Positions 24,914 to 34,289 are shown, counted from the stretch's first letter. The stretch is 64,000 bases of DNA from Dactylococcopsis salina PCC 8305 (GCF_000317615.1 NC_019780.1:2129840-2193839); one strand, 5' to 3'. Made by a program: numbers and translations. The notes: a model not told the origin generated them from the sequence alone.

Positions 24914-26764
24914 ATGGCAGAGACAGAGTGGAGTCAGATAGACTGGCGAGAGGTGGAACTGCGGGTGTTTAAGCTCCAAAAACGGATTTATCGAGCTTCT
25001 CTAAGTGGGGACGTGGCTAAAGTTCACAAACTCCAAAAATTATTGTATAAGTCTCGGTGTGCCAAACTCCTAGCGGTAAGGCGCATCTCGCAGGATAACC
25101 AGGGTAAAAACACCGCAGGGATAGACGGTATAAAAAGCCTAAGTCCTAAACAACGGTTGAACCTTGCTGAAAACCTAACCCTTACAGGAAAAGGTAAATC
25201 CTTAAGACGGGTCTGGATTCCGAAACCAGGTCGCAAAGAAAAACGTGGCTTGGGTATTCCAGTAATGGAAGACCGTGCAAGGCAGGCACTTCTCAAGCTG
25301 GCTTTAGAACCAGAATGGGAAGCAAAATTTGAGCCTAATTCGTACGGATTCAGACCGGGACGCTCTTGCCATGATGCGGGACAAGCAATCTATGTAGCTA
25401 TAAACCAACAGTCTAAATGGGTGTTGGATGCCGACATATCTAAATGTTTCGACCGTATAGACCACAATGTTCTCTTACGAAAACTGAATACAACCTCGAC
25501 TATAGCTCGACAGATTCGAGCTTGGCTGAAATCGGGGGTATTGGATAGAGGCGATTGGTTTCCAACAAATGAGGGAACACCACAAGGAGGGGTGATAAGT
25601 CCTCTATTGGCAAACATCGCCCTGCATGGACTTGAAAAGTATATAAAACAATGGGCTGAAACCTGGAAAGGATACAAAGATATGAATGGAAAATCGAGAG
25701 GTAAAAAACAAAAACGACACTCGATATCCGTAATCAGGTATGCAGACGATTTCGTCGTACTTCACAAGGATAAATCCATCATCCAAGAAGCTAAAATGCT
25801 GATTGAACAATGGTTACATGGCTTAGGCTTAGAACTAAGTGAGAGCAAAACGAGAACTTGCCACACCTTACATGATACGAATGAAACTAGAGCAGGGTTT
25901 GACTTTCTAGGATGGAACGTCCGACAATATAAAGTCGGGAAGAGACATTCCGGAAAAAGTCAAAATGGCAATTTACTTGGGTTCAAAACAATAATTAAAC
26001 CTAGCGACAAGAGTATCAAAACCCATTATGAAAAGATTGTTGGTATTTTAGATTCAATGAAAGGTAAATCCCAAGAGGTAATCATTGATAAACTTAACCC
26101 GATAATTAGAGGTTGGTGCAACTATCATAAGACAGTCTGTTCAAAAGGGATATTTTCCCATATGGACAAAATGATCTATAACAAATTACGTCGCTGGATA
26201 AAAAGCCGTCATTCTAACAAAACCCGCAAATGGTGTAAAGAAAGATACTTTCATTTGACTAAGGAGAAAAAGTTAGATGGAGGAGACAGGGAAGACAAAT
26301 GGGTCTTTTCGACTCCTTCTGACGTACCAAATTCTCCTGTTGCGGGCAAGCATGAATTACGCAAGCACGCATGGACACCAATTGAAAGACATACAAAGGT
26401 TAAGGGTACAAAGTCTCCTTTCGATGGAGATTGGCGGTATTGGAGTAAACGTCGGGGTGCATACCCTGGCGTAACAAAACGAGTTGCCAAACTGATGGAA
26501 CGTCAAAAAGGCAAATGCGCTCGTTGTGGGCTTTATTTCAAAGATGGAGATGTCCAAGAAGTTGACCACATAATCCCCAAAGTCGAAGGGGGTAAAGATG
26601 AGGACAAGAACGTACAGTTACTCCATCGCCATTGTCACCACCAGAAAACTGCTGAAGACCGACAACGACAAATGAATAATAAGGGGCAAAAGAAAGCCCA
26701 AAAGAAAACAAATAAGAGTCGTAAATCGGAAACTAGACAGGGAAGTGCTGTTAATACAGCGTAG
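24914..26764 (+). CDS. ltrA: Group II intron reverse transcriptase/maturase with HNH endonuclease
   Basis: Intron-encoded proteins help the intron RNA fold and splice, and copy it into DNA. The predicted 616-residue protein has RT domains including GIPVMEDRARQALLKLALEPEWE, SYGFRPGRSCHDA, the segment LDADISKCFDRIDH, GTPQGGVISPLLANI, and the catalytic RYADDF box. The thumb/maturase X domain follows (GWCNYHKTVCSKGIFSHMDK). The C-terminus has an HNH nuclease with CARCGLYF, EVDHIIPK and LLHRHCHHQK. The frame opens at 24836, but homologous proteins start near AETEWSQIDWREVE, so I prefer the ATG at 24914. All catalytic residues are present. Confidence 0.92.
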   Translation: MAETEWSQIDWREVELRVFKLQKRIYRASLSGDVAKVHKLQKLLYKSRCAKLLAVRRISQDNQGKNTAGIDGIKSLSPKQRLNLAENLTLTGKGKSLRRVWIPKPGRKEKRGLGIPVMEDRARQALLKLALEPEWEAKFEPNSYGFRPGRSCHDAGQAIYVAINQQSKWVLDADISKCFDRIDHNVLLRKLNTTSTIARQIRAWLKSGVLDRGDWFPTNEGTPQGGVISPLLANIALHGLEKYIKQWAETWKGYKDMNGKSRGKKQKRHSISVIRYADDFVVLHKDKSIIQEAKMLIEQWLHGLGLELSESKTRTCHTLHDTNETRAGFDFLGWNVRQYKVGKRHSGKSQNGNLLGFKTIIKPSDKSIKTHYEKIVGILDSMKGKSQEVIIDKLNPIIRGWCNYHKTVCSKGIFSHMDKMIYNKLRRWIKSRHSNKTRKWCKERYFHLTKEKKLDGGDREDKWVFSTPSDVPNSPVAGKHELRKHAWTPIERHTKVKGTKSPFDGDWRYWSKRRGAYPGVTKRVAKLMERQKGKCARCGLYFKDGDVQEVDHIIPKVEGGKDEDKNVQLLHRHCHHQKTAEDRQRQMNNKGQKKAQKKTNKSRKSETRQGSAVNTA

Positions 26765-26773
26765 TTTGGAGAG

Positions 26774-26807
26774 GAGCGGTATGAGGTGAAAGTCTCACGT
26801 ACCGTTC
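26774..26807 (+). ncRNA. Group II intron domain V
   Basis: A 34-nt hairpin: GAGCGGTA (26774-26781) pairs with TACCGTTC (26800-26807, one G-U). An inner TGAG/CTCA stem has a 2-nt bulge (CG) and a GTGAAAGT cap. The AGC triad and 34-nt length are hallmarks of the catalytic domain. A domain VI stem with GTCAGGAGG/CCTTCTGGC and a candidate bulged A in TTAGG follows. Confidence 0.92.
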
Positions 26808-26847
26808 TGAAGCCGAGTCAGGAGGGTGACCTTCTGGCTTAGGTAAC

Positions 26848-26946
26848 CTAAAAGTAGGTTGGGTGAAGGTAACGAAACCCAACATCAATCAATTCTAAAA
26901 GACAAAAACGTAGGTTGGGTGAAGGTAACGAAACCCAACACCAATT
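26848..26946. repeat. GTAGGTTGGGTG...AACGAAACCCAAC units, 3' of the intron
   Basis: Two units (about 26854-26884 and 26911-26941) are joined by ATCAATCAATTCTAAAAG. The first bases, CTAAAAGTAGG, complete the repeat split by the intron. Confidence 0.85.
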
Positions 26947-26968
26947 ATAAGTAATTAAGGGAAAGACA

Positions 26969-27550
26969 TTAATCAAACCTTACTTTGTCGTAAATATCAG
27001 CAAGAGGAATTGTCATCCCATCGATCGCCAACGTTAGAATAGAATCTAACCCCTGATACTCTGTAAACAACCATTGATGACGATCGGTTTTGCGATAATG
27101 TTCAATCTGTGGCGAATACTGATCAATTAAAACATATTCCTGAAAAGAAGGAATACTACGATATGCCTGGAACTTCTCATCCTTATCATAACCTTGAGTG
27201 GAATTGGATAAAACTTCTCCAATCAAACAAGGATTCATTAGCGTATCTTTCCGTCCTTCTTGAAACTGTAATTCTCCCTGTATAATCATTATATCTGGAT
27301 AAGTATAAATATTTTTTTCAGGAATCCAGAGTCGTTGGTCGCTAACGAATATATCATAATTCTTAGTTTTCAATGCGAATTTTAAAGCAAAAAAAGCATT
27401 GCCAATAATAAGGTTATGATTAGGTGTTTCACTTGCCATTTTTCTAACTTCGCCATCAATATACTCATGCTTTTCTTGAGAATTAACTTCAAAATCGAAA
27501 TATTCTTGGCGAGTATATTTCTTTTCTTCTACCGTTTGACTAATCATCAT
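26969..27550 (-). CDS. Uma2 family (DUF820) PD-(D/E)XK protein
   Basis: A second Uma2 copy, 193 residues. Family features: YTRQEYFDFEVNSQEKHEYIDGEVRKM, TYPDIMIIQGEL (active-site Asp), NPCLIGEVLSNST (Glu) and a C-terminal EYVLIDQYSPQIEHYRK strand. The start overlaps the end of the upstream UPF0182 gene by 11 bp, so the two are probably translationally coupled. The function is unknown. Its coding sequence is AT-rich compared with the UPF0182 gene. Confidence 0.85.
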   Translation of the reverse strand: MMISQTVEEKKYTRQEYFDFEVNSQEKHEYIDGEVRKMASETPNHNLIIGNAFFALKFALKTKNYDIFVSDQRLWIPEKNIYTYPDIMIIQGELQFQEGRKDTLMNPCLIGEVLSNSTQGYDKDEKFQAYRSIPSFQEYVLIDQYSPQIEHYRKTDRHQWLFTEYQGLDSILTLAIDGMTIPLADIYDKVRFD

Positions 27551-30308
27551 TTTCCTCCTGATTTAATTGCTCTAAAATCCCCTGTAATTCCTTAATTTTA
27601 TCTCCATACTCTCCCCAATTTCCAGCTTGCGCTGCTTGTTGTGCGTCTCGATAAAGATTTAGCGCCCGTTGTGCTAATTCATTAGGAATTGTTGTCTCTG
27701 TAGTCGGTTTTTCTTCAGACAAAGCGGGTGGCGCTGTTTCCTCTCCAAAAATGGCGGCGATTGCTGATTGTAAATTTGGACGCATTACTAAATTATCCCC
27801 ATGTGCGACAACAACTCGCTTTAATTGTGGTAATTCTCCTTGTTCGGAACGTAAATAAATCGGTTCAACATACAGTAATGATTGCTCAATGGGAATTACT
27901 AATAAATTTCCTCGAATTACTCGTGAACCTTGCTGATCCCACAGACTTAATTGTTGCGAAATTTCTGGGGTTTGATTAATTCTTGCCTCAATTTGACTCG
28001 GACCATAAATTAACTCTTGTTTCGGAAATTCATATAACAATAATCTACCATAATTTCCGCCGTCCGATCGCGCCGCCATCCAAGCGATCATATTATCTTT
28101 ATTAACTGGTGTAAAGGGTAAAATCAGCACAAATTCCACTCTTTCTTCATCAGGAAGACGCATGATTGTGTAATACGGTTCAACTAATTGCGTATTTCCT
28201 TCATAAGTTTCCGTTGCATACTGCCATAAATCTTCCTGATTGTAAAACACTTCTGGATTACTCATGTGATAATCCAAATACATCTGGCTTTGAATTTTGA
28301 ATAAGTCTAACGGATAGCGAAAATGGGATTTTAATTCAGGAGAAACATCAAGCATTGATGTAAACAAGTCTGGAAAGATTTTTTGATACGTTTGAATTAA
28401 AGGATCAGATTCATCCGTAATCACAAACTGTAATGTACCATCATAAGCATCGACAACAACTTTAACTGAATTACGAACATAATTAAAACCACCCGTGAGA
28501 AGTTGTGTACTTTGTCCACTTCGTAAAATTGCGCTGGCATTGTTAATGTTAGAAGCGGGTTCAGAATAGGGATAATAATCGCTAACGGTGTAGCCTTCTA
28601 CAATCCATTTCATGCGACCATTAACAATAGTAATGTAAGGATCAGCATCTAGGCGTAAAAAAGGCGCGACGTGATTAATTCGTTGGCGAATATTACGATA
28701 ATAATGAATCCGTGATTCGGGTTGAAATTGACTGGAAATCAGAACTTTAAAACTTCCTAAATCATAGGCGTATAATAATTTATGCCAAAATGAACCGAGA
28801 TCAACGCCTCCTTTTCCCTGATAACGGTTACTGGCGTTATCTTCTCCTAATGGATAGTCAAACTCATCTTCAACCATTCCTGTAAAGATGTAATTGTTGG
28901 TTTCTTCTCCGTAATAAATGCGCGGTTGTTCGACTTCTATATCAACGCTAGATTCAGGAGGAATGTCTTTAACAAATAATTCGGGTAAGCCCTGATCAGT
29001 TACTTTATTGACTGGGCTCATTACTAATCCGTAACCATGAGTATATTTTAGCCGTTGCGTTACCCAACGATTTTGAGGGGCGCGAGACAATTCTCGTGGT
29101 GATAACATCACCTGACGATAGACATCATTAATGGTGTAGCGATCGACATCCACATCACGAAAGCTATAATAGGGGCGGATTTCTTGCAGTTGTCCGTAGG
29201 TGGTTAAAAGCGGACGATAATCCCACAGACGCACGTTGCGAATTGTCCCTTCATTATCGTTTAATTTAGCGCGATCGAGCCGTCCTTGGGCAGGATAATC
29301 ATCTCTTTCCACTGTACTTAGGTTATAAGCATCTCGTGTCAGTTGAATGTTATGTTCAATGTAAGGTTTTTCCTTGGCAAGTTCGTTGGGTTCAACCTGA
29401 AACCGTTGTTGAAACCCTGGATATGCTTGATAAAGCAGAAGATAAATTACCAGATATAAACCGATTCCTGTTAGAGGTAGGATTAGGGTATTTTGTCCCG
29501 CCGAAGCAATAAAAATCACCGCTAAAGCTAACGCCATAAATCCCATTGCGGTTAACGCTACCAAACGAGCGTGAGTATCGGTAAATCCAGCACCAGAAAC
29601 TACCCCCTCCCCAGAGTATAGGAGATCGTAGCGTTGTAGCCAAAACTGAAACGCGACTAAAAAAGATAATCCCGCTAGAAGTAAACAGAGGTGTGCTTTT
29701 GCTTCTCCATAAATAATATATTGCCATCCTCGATCGAGGTTGATTGTTCCTTTTAAGAGATAAATCGCAGCCGCAACAAAAAATCCTGTGATTAACAAAG
29801 CGAATAACCAATCCTGTAATCCCTCATAAAAGGGAAGTTGGAACATATAAAACCCAATGTCTCGGTTATAAATGGGATCATTGAGGTTAAATTCTGTGGC
29901 GTTGAAGAATTTAAGTAACGTATCCCAAGCGGTAACACTTGCCCCAGCCGCCGAGAGTGACATGAAAAAGATTATAATCGGTGCAATATATTTGGGAGCG
30001 CGATCGGCGTAAAAGGAGAGATCACTTTGTTCTAAAAAGCGGATGGTAGAGTAGCGAGTGACTCGCATCGCAAACCAATAATTCAGCCACAAGAAAAGAC
30101 CAAAAATAATAAAACTTCCTACCCATGTTATGCCACGCCAGGTGAGAAGCGTCCAGAAAACATCACGAAATCCGATCGCACTAAACCACCAAGATTCTGT
30201 GGTTAAATGCACCAGTGTTCCTGAGAAAATTAAAAGTAGAATGAGGATGACAATGGGAGGGATTAGCCAGCGCCAGTTCGGTTGTTTGCTCGATCGGTGG
30301 GATACCAT
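27540..30308 (-). CDS. UPF0182 family integral membrane protein
   Basis: This 922-residue protein belongs to UPF0182 (DUF1512-type), a conserved family in cyanobacteria and actinobacteria with unknown function. The N-terminal third holds about seven membrane helices (first about 16-34, then near 55-72, 105-125, 167-190, 210-228, 255-275 and 280-298). The remaining 600 residues form a conserved extracytoplasmic domain with NIQLTRDAYNLSTV, LWDYRPLLTTYGQLQEIRPYY, VTQRLKYTHGYGLVMSPVN and YYGEETNNYIFTG. The C-terminal end is acidic and glutamine-rich (about 870-922). The start ATG at 30308 matches the membrane-topology start. It is the upstream partner of the Uma2 gene. Confidence 0.9.
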   Translation of the reverse strand: MVSHRSSKQPNWRWLIPPIVILILLLIFSGTLVHLTTESWWFSAIGFRDVFWTLLTWRGITWVGSFIIFGLFLWLNYWFAMRVTRYSTIRFLEQSDLSFYADRAPKYIAPIIIFFMSLSAAGASVTAWDTLLKFFNATEFNLNDPIYNRDIGFYMFQLPFYEGLQDWLFALLITGFFVAAAIYLLKGTINLDRGWQYIIYGEAKAHLCLLLAGLSFLVAFQFWLQRYDLLYSGEGVVSGAGFTDTHARLVALTAMGFMALALAVIFIASAGQNTLILPLTGIGLYLVIYLLLYQAYPGFQQRFQVEPNELAKEKPYIEHNIQLTRDAYNLSTVERDDYPAQGRLDRAKLNDNEGTIRNVRLWDYRPLLTTYGQLQEIRPYYSFRDVDVDRYTINDVYRQVMLSPRELSRAPQNRWVTQRLKYTHGYGLVMSPVNKVTDQGLPELFVKDIPPESSVDIEVEQPRIYYGEETNNYIFTGMVEDEFDYPLGEDNASNRYQGKGGVDLGSFWHKLLYAYDLGSFKVLISSQFQPESRIHYYRNIRQRINHVAPFLRLDADPYITIVNGRMKWIVEGYTVSDYYPYSEPASNINNASAILRSGQSTQLLTGGFNYVRNSVKVVVDAYDGTLQFVITDESDPLIQTYQKIFPDLFTSMLDVSPELKSHFRYPLDLFKIQSQMYLDYHMSNPEVFYNQEDLWQYATETYEGNTQLVEPYYTIMRLPDEERVEFVLILPFTPVNKDNMIAWMAARSDGGNYGRLLLYEFPKQELIYGPSQIEARINQTPEISQQLSLWDQQGSRVIRGNLLVIPIEQSLLYVEPIYLRSEQGELPQLKRVVVAHGDNLVMRPNLQSAIAAIFGEETAPPALSEEKPTTETTIPNELAQRALNLYRDAQQAAQAGNWGEYGDKIKELQGILEQLNQEENDD

Positions 30309-30367
30309 AGTTTTACCAGTCAGCTACGATCCCTATCTTAAGAGATTGATTTACATTAATTCTGTTT

Positions 30368-31081
30368 ATGACCTTTTCTCCCAGTTCATCGGATATTCAA
30401 GCGATTTTCGATCGCATCGCACCCGTTTACGATCAGCTTAATGATACCCTCAGTTTCGGACAACATCGCATCTGGAAGCGGATGGCGGTAAAATGGGCGC
30501 AACCGCAACTCGAAGACACCGCCTTAGATTTATGTTGTGGGAGTGGAGATTTAGCTTTTATTCTCGCGAAATCGATCGGGAAAAAGGGAAAGGTAATCGG
30601 GGCTGATTTTTCTCCTCAGCAGCTAGAAATCGCCCGTCAGCGCCATCAAAAACAAGGTCAGGTCTATCCTATAGAATGGGTGGAAGCAGATGCGTTAAAT
30701 CTTCCTTTTGCGGATAACAGATTTGATTGTGCGACGATGGGTTATGGGTTGCGTAACGTAACAGATATTTCTGCTTGTTTAAAGGAAGTTTATCGCGTTT
30801 TAAAACCTGGGGCGATCGCCTCGTTTCTTGACTTTCACCGTCCTTATCAGCCCCTTATCGGACAGTTTCAGCAATGGTATTTAGACAATTTAGTGGTTTC
30901 CACCGCCGAAAATTTGGGACTAAAAGAAGATTATGCTTATATTAATCCCAGTTTAGAGCGTTTTCCGCAAGGGAAAGAACAGATACAGTTGGCGCAAGCG
31001 GTAGGCTTTACAGAAGTTAAACATTACCCGATCGCTTTTGAGTTGATGGGGGTTTTAGTGATGAAAAAAGTTTACAGTTAA
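30368..31081 (+). CDS. menG: UbiE/MenG demethylphylloquinone (quinone) methyltransferase
   Basis: This class I SAM-dependent methyltransferase adds the ring methyl group in phylloquinone synthesis in cyanobacteria. The 237-residue protein matches the UbiE/COQ5 family: IFDRIAPVYDQLNDTLSFGQHRIWK (about 13-37), the SAM site LDLCCGSGDLAF (about 56-67), GADFSPQQLEIAR, and the second family signature GLRNVTDISACLKEVYRVLKPGA. Length and motifs are typical. The same family acts on ubiquinone in other bacteria, so the substrate is inferred from lineage. It is divergent from the UPF0182 gene with a 59-bp gap and is followed by rlmD. Confidence 0.9.
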   Translation: MTFSPSSSDIQAIFDRIAPVYDQLNDTLSFGQHRIWKRMAVKWAQPQLEDTALDLCCGSGDLAFILAKSIGKKGKVIGADFSPQQLEIARQRHQKQGQVYPIEWVEADALNLPFADNRFDCATMGYGLRNVTDISACLKEVYRVLKPGAIASFLDFHRPYQPLIGQFQQWYLDNLVVSTAENLGLKEDYAYINPSLERFPQGKEQIQLAQAVGFTEVKHYPIAFELMGVLVMKKVYS

Positions 31082-31132
31082 AATAGATGGAGGAATCTGG
31101 GAATTGCTCGATCGAGCCTGAAATTAACCATC

Positions 31133-32524
31133 ATGTCAGTTACGGAAACGAAACCGCCACAATGGCAACAAGGAAGTTTAATTGAAATTGAAATTGACGA
31201 TTTATCCGATCGCGCCGATGGTGTCGGACGCTGGGAAGGGCGTGTCGTCTTCGTTCCAGATACAGTGACGGGCGATCGAGTGTTAGTCCGTTTAGTACGG
31301 GTGAAACCACAATACGCCTATGGTCAACTACAGAAACTATTGACTCCCTCTCCCCATCGGATTCGTCCCCAGTGTATCGTTGCTGATAAATGTGGCGGTT
31401 GTCAGTGGCAACATATCGACCTCACTTATCAACACCAGGCAAAAACACAAATTATCATTGATGCTTTAGAACGCATTGGCGGTTTAAATCATCCCCCAGT
31501 TGCCCCCATTTTAAACCGTACAACTGGGCTAAACTACCGTAATAAAGTCACTTATCCCCTCCAACGATCGGCGGAAGGAAAGGTGCAAGCGGGATATTAT
31601 CGAAAAGGATCACATAAATTAGTAAACTTAAATCAATGTCCAGTGCAAGATTCTCGCTTAGACCCCTTTTTGGCGCAAATTAAGCAAGATATTGAAACTC
31701 AAGGTTGGGGAATTTATAACGAGACGAGACAAACTGGGAAATTGCGTCATTTAGCCCTGAGAATTGGACGTAAAACGGGACAAATTTTATTAACCTTGAT
31801 TAGTACCGATGGCAATTTAGAAGGATTGGAAACCCAAGCTAAAACATGGTTAGAACAGTTTTCAGACTTAGTAGGCGTTTGTCTGAACAAAAATCCTCAA
31901 CGGAACAACATCATTTTTGGGAAAGAAACCGACTGTATCGCGGGAAAAGGGGAGTTAGAAGAAGAATTTGCGGGTTTATCCTTCTTTTTACGTCCAGATA
32001 CCTTTTTTCAAGTCAATACAGAAACCGCCGAAGCATTATGTGATCTGATTTTAGACAAACTCACCCTCACAGGAAGCGAAACCATTGTTGATGCTTATTG
32101 TGGCGTGGGGACATTTACCCTCCCCTTGGCGCGTCAAGCAAAAACCGTGATTGGGATTGAATCACAAGCCAGCGCGATCGAGCAAGGAAAACGCAACGCA
32201 GAACACAATCAGATCGAAAATGTAACATTTCATGTCGGAAAAGTAGAGACCATTCTTCCACAACTGGAAATTATTCCTGATTTAGTCTTTCTTGATCCCC
32301 CTCGGAAAGGCTGCGATCGCGCCGTTTTAGACACCTTAACCGCAATTGCCCCCCCTCGCATCATTTACCTCAGTTGTCGCCCTGCTACCCTCGCCCGTGA
32401 CTTGGAAAAATTAGTCGCCGCTGGCTATGAAATCACCCTCATCCAACCCGCCGACTTTTTCCCGCAAACCTCCCATGTCGAGTGTGCCGTATTTTTACAA
32501 CGGGGAAATCTACCCAAAGAATAG
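31133..32524 (+). CDS. rlmD: 23S rRNA (uracil-1939-C5)-methyltransferase RlmD (RumA)
   Basis: RlmD methylates C5 of uridine in 23S rRNA. The 463-residue protein has an N-terminal TRAM domain (about 12-70). An Fe-S cluster site follows, with C81, C87, C90 and the Cys of NLNQCPVQD (about residue 171). The methyltransferase domain has FFLRPDTFFQVN, DAYCGVGTFTLPLA, FLDPPRKGC and the nucleophilic Cys of IIYLSCRPATLARDL. All are intact. Some cyanobacterial relatives are RlmC/RlmCD-like and may modify more than one site. Starts 51 bp after menG and may share its transcript. Confidence 0.93.
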   Translation: MSVTETKPPQWQQGSLIEIEIDDLSDRADGVGRWEGRVVFVPDTVTGDRVLVRLVRVKPQYAYGQLQKLLTPSPHRIRPQCIVADKCGGCQWQHIDLTYQHQAKTQIIIDALERIGGLNHPPVAPILNRTTGLNYRNKVTYPLQRSAEGKVQAGYYRKGSHKLVNLNQCPVQDSRLDPFLAQIKQDIETQGWGIYNETRQTGKLRHLALRIGRKTGQILLTLISTDGNLEGLETQAKTWLEQFSDLVGVCLNKNPQRNNIIFGKETDCIAGKGELEEEFAGLSFFLRPDTFFQVNTETAEALCDLILDKLTLTGSETIVDAYCGVGTFTLPLARQAKTVIGIESQASAIEQGKRNAEHNQIENVTFHVGKVETILPQLEIIPDLVFLDPPRKGCDRAVLDTLTAIAPPRIIYLSCRPATLARDLEKLVAAGYEITLIQPADFFPQTSHVECAVFLQRGNLPKE

Positions 32525-32767
32525 GGGGGTTTTACCCTTTTAAAATTTCTGATACAATGAAGCTGGAAACCATCAAGAACAAATAACATCAAATCCAAAT
32601 TAAAGCAGATGGTTAATGTTTCTGATTCGTCCTAAGTCAAGAAACTAAAGCTAATTAGTCACGCCGAAAATTTCCAGTTTTAGTCATAACTTGAAACTGG
32701 AAATAAAAATGAATTGCATCTAAATATTCTTTCCGATTAATAATCCTAAAAAAGCGAGGTCAATAGT

Positions 32768-33190
32768 GTGATTGCTTTATCACCCCGTCCTACAAAATGC
32801 AATTGGGGAACAGTGAGTTTTGCCTCAACCCTTTATATTCACCCCATTTTAGACCTGTTGGTCGCAAAAGTTCCCCCAGATTGGCAAGTAGAAATTCGAT
32901 TGGGATTACAAGAGGCTTTAGTCAACGCAGCCAAACACGGAAATCAACTTGATCCAGGCAAAACAGTAATTGTCCAATATGCAATTATGGCAAATCAATG
33001 CACATGGTTAATTACGGATAAAGGGGCTGGTTTTGCACCTAAATGTTGTTGCGAAGAAGACCCCTATAGTTTACTCCCAGAAGAAGATTCAGAAACGGGT
33101 CGTGGCTTATGTCTGTTATATCAAATTTTTGATCAAGTCGATTGGAATGAAGAAGGAACGCAGTTGAAATTAACCAAAAATCGTAATTAA
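32768..33190 (+). CDS. RsbW-like anti-sigma/regulatory histidine-kinase-type ATPase
   Basis: These small GHKL ATPases act as serine/threonine kinases controlling sigma factors through anti-anti-sigma partners. The 140-residue protein has the N box EALVNAAKHGN (about 49-59), the G1 box ITDKGAGF (about 78-85) and the G2 box GRGLCLLYQIFD (about 114-125), so ATP binding should be intact. A CC-C cluster (KCCCEED, about 88-94) between the boxes is unusual. The start is GTG at 32768 with GCGAGG upstream; no ATG is available. The 243-bp upstream gap contains a TACAAT box near 32562. No sigma factor or antagonist is adjacent, so the target is unknown. Confidence 0.82.
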   Translation: MIALSPRPTKCNWGTVSFASTLYIHPILDLLVAKVPPDWQVEIRLGLQEALVNAAKHGNQLDPGKTVIVQYAIMANQCTWLITDKGAGFAPKCCCEEDPYSLLPEEDSETGRGLCLLYQIFDQVDWNEEGTQLKLTKNRN

Positions 33191-33273
33191 ATTTTACGTT
33201 AATTAATCAGAGAAAAGCCGAAAAAATGATATAGTTAGCAACGGAATAATGAGTGTTGAGGAGGAATTGTAGA

Positions 33274-33843
33274 ATGATGATGACAGCTAAAGATATTATG
33301 ACTCAAGATGTGGTCAAAATTAAAGGGTCAGCAACGATCGCATCTGCCGTAAATTTAATGAAAGAAAGGAATATTCGCTGTTTAATTGTTGACCGTCGCC
33401 GTGATGGGGATGCTTATGGTATTATCACCGAAACTGATATTGTCAAACAAGTCGCCGCCTATGGTAAAGACCCCGAAGAAATGAGAGTGTATGAGGTAAT
33501 GACTAAGCCTTGTGTCGTCGTGAATCCAGATTTAGGGGTAGAATATGTGGCGCGGTTATTTAGTCAAGTGAATGTTCATCATGCGCCTGTCATTCAAGGG
33601 GAATTATTAGGATTAATTTCTACGTCTGACATTTTAAGAAAGAGTGATTTTGTAGAAAAACCCAAGGAGAAAATATTAGAAGAAGAAATTCAAAAGGCGA
33701 TCGCAAAAGCACGTCAAGAATGTGAAGTAAACGGAAGAACTTCCGCAGAATGTGCAGTCGCTTGGGATGTGGTGGAAGAGTTACAAGCAGAAGCCGCCCA
33801 CCAAAAAGCGGAGAAATTTAATTCTTACCGATATCAGGAATAA
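33274..33843 (+). CDS. CBS domain pair fused to a CP12-like tail (CBS-CP12)
   Basis: CP12 is the redox switch that ties GAPDH and phosphoribulokinase together in the Calvin cycle. CBS domains sense adenine nucleotides. In this 189-residue protein the two CBS motifs (about 1-55 and 65-125; GIITETDIVKQV and GLISTSDILRKS) lead to a C-terminal segment. That segment has KARQECEV...SAECAVAWDVVEELQAEAAH, the CP12 Cys pair and AWD_VEEL core, but lacks the C-terminal Cys pair that binds GAPDH. Such fusions are known in cyanobacteria and are thought to link energy charge to Calvin cycle or thiol control. GAGGAGG 9 bp upstream fixes the start at 33274 rather than the GTG at 33253. Confidence 0.88.
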   Translation: MMMTAKDIMTQDVVKIKGSATIASAVNLMKERNIRCLIVDRRRDGDAYGIITETDIVKQVAAYGKDPEEMRVYEVMTKPCVVVNPDLGVEYVARLFSQVNVHHAPVIQGELLGLISTSDILRKSDFVEKPKEKILEEEIQKAIAKARQECEVNGRTSAECAVAWDVVEELQAEAAHQKAEKFNSYRYQE

Positions 33844-33882
33844 GATGTGGTAAAAAATAGATTTTAGTTGATTCTAAATCTT

Positions 33883-34278
33883 TCACTTATTATTTTGGTA
33901 GTATCTTCTGAGGCTTGCTTTGAGATTGGACTCCCAATCATCTACAAGAAGCTGAATCTGATTACAGGAAATTTCCCCACTTAATAAGTCTTCTAGAAGA
34001 AGGTGACATAACTCCATATTGTTGGCATTATGTCTCTTAACTTCGGCTTTAGCATCTGGTGCTAATCCAGAAGCAGTAACAATAATTCCAGTGTGAAGGT
34101 TTTCCCCTTGTAAATCTCCAACAAAACCATTCAATTCAAGTCGAGAAAACTGCTTTTTCTCAATTTTAATATTGAAACCTGCTTCTGCTTCAAGCTGATT
34201 TAAGTTACCTTGATTGCTCAGAATTGGAATCCTACCATCAATTCCCCCATCCTGACCCTGCATCAAAACCTTGAAATC
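33883..34278 (-). pseudogene. N-terminally truncated Mrr-like restriction endonuclease
   Basis: The frame holds the second half of an Mrr-type nuclease: GQDGGIDGRIPI (the DGGID active-site region), an IKIEKKQ core strand where the E/Q-x-K is expected, and VGDLQGENLHTGIIVTASGLAPDAKAEV, which fits the Mrr C-terminal half. Upstream of residue 1 the frame meets a TAA at 34279-34281, followed within 15 bp by a heptamer repeat. The N-terminal DNA-binding half is therefore absent. It follows the 152-aa and ParA-like genes on the same strand and was probably part of that cluster. It may be a decayed gene, or it may be expressed as a short protein from the ATG at 34263. Confidence 0.6.
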
Positions 34279-34289
34279 TTACCGATCAA

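Larger units (their letters stand above)
24165..26847 (+). mobile_element. Complete group II intron with encoded reverse transcriptase
   Basis: The 5' end GTGCGA (24165) fits the group II GUGYG consensus. About 750 nt of structured, non-repetitive RNA domain I-IV sequence precede the intron-encoded protein. Domain V (26774-26807) and domain VI (about 26811-26845) follow the ORF, and the end AC at 26846-26847 fits the AY rule. Flanks match the uninterrupted repeat spacer seen at 24076-24093 and 26887-26900, apart from one extra A, so the intron entered an intergenic repeat. Length about 2.68 kb. The reading frame and catalytic RNA parts look intact, so it may be mobile. Confidence 0.88.
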
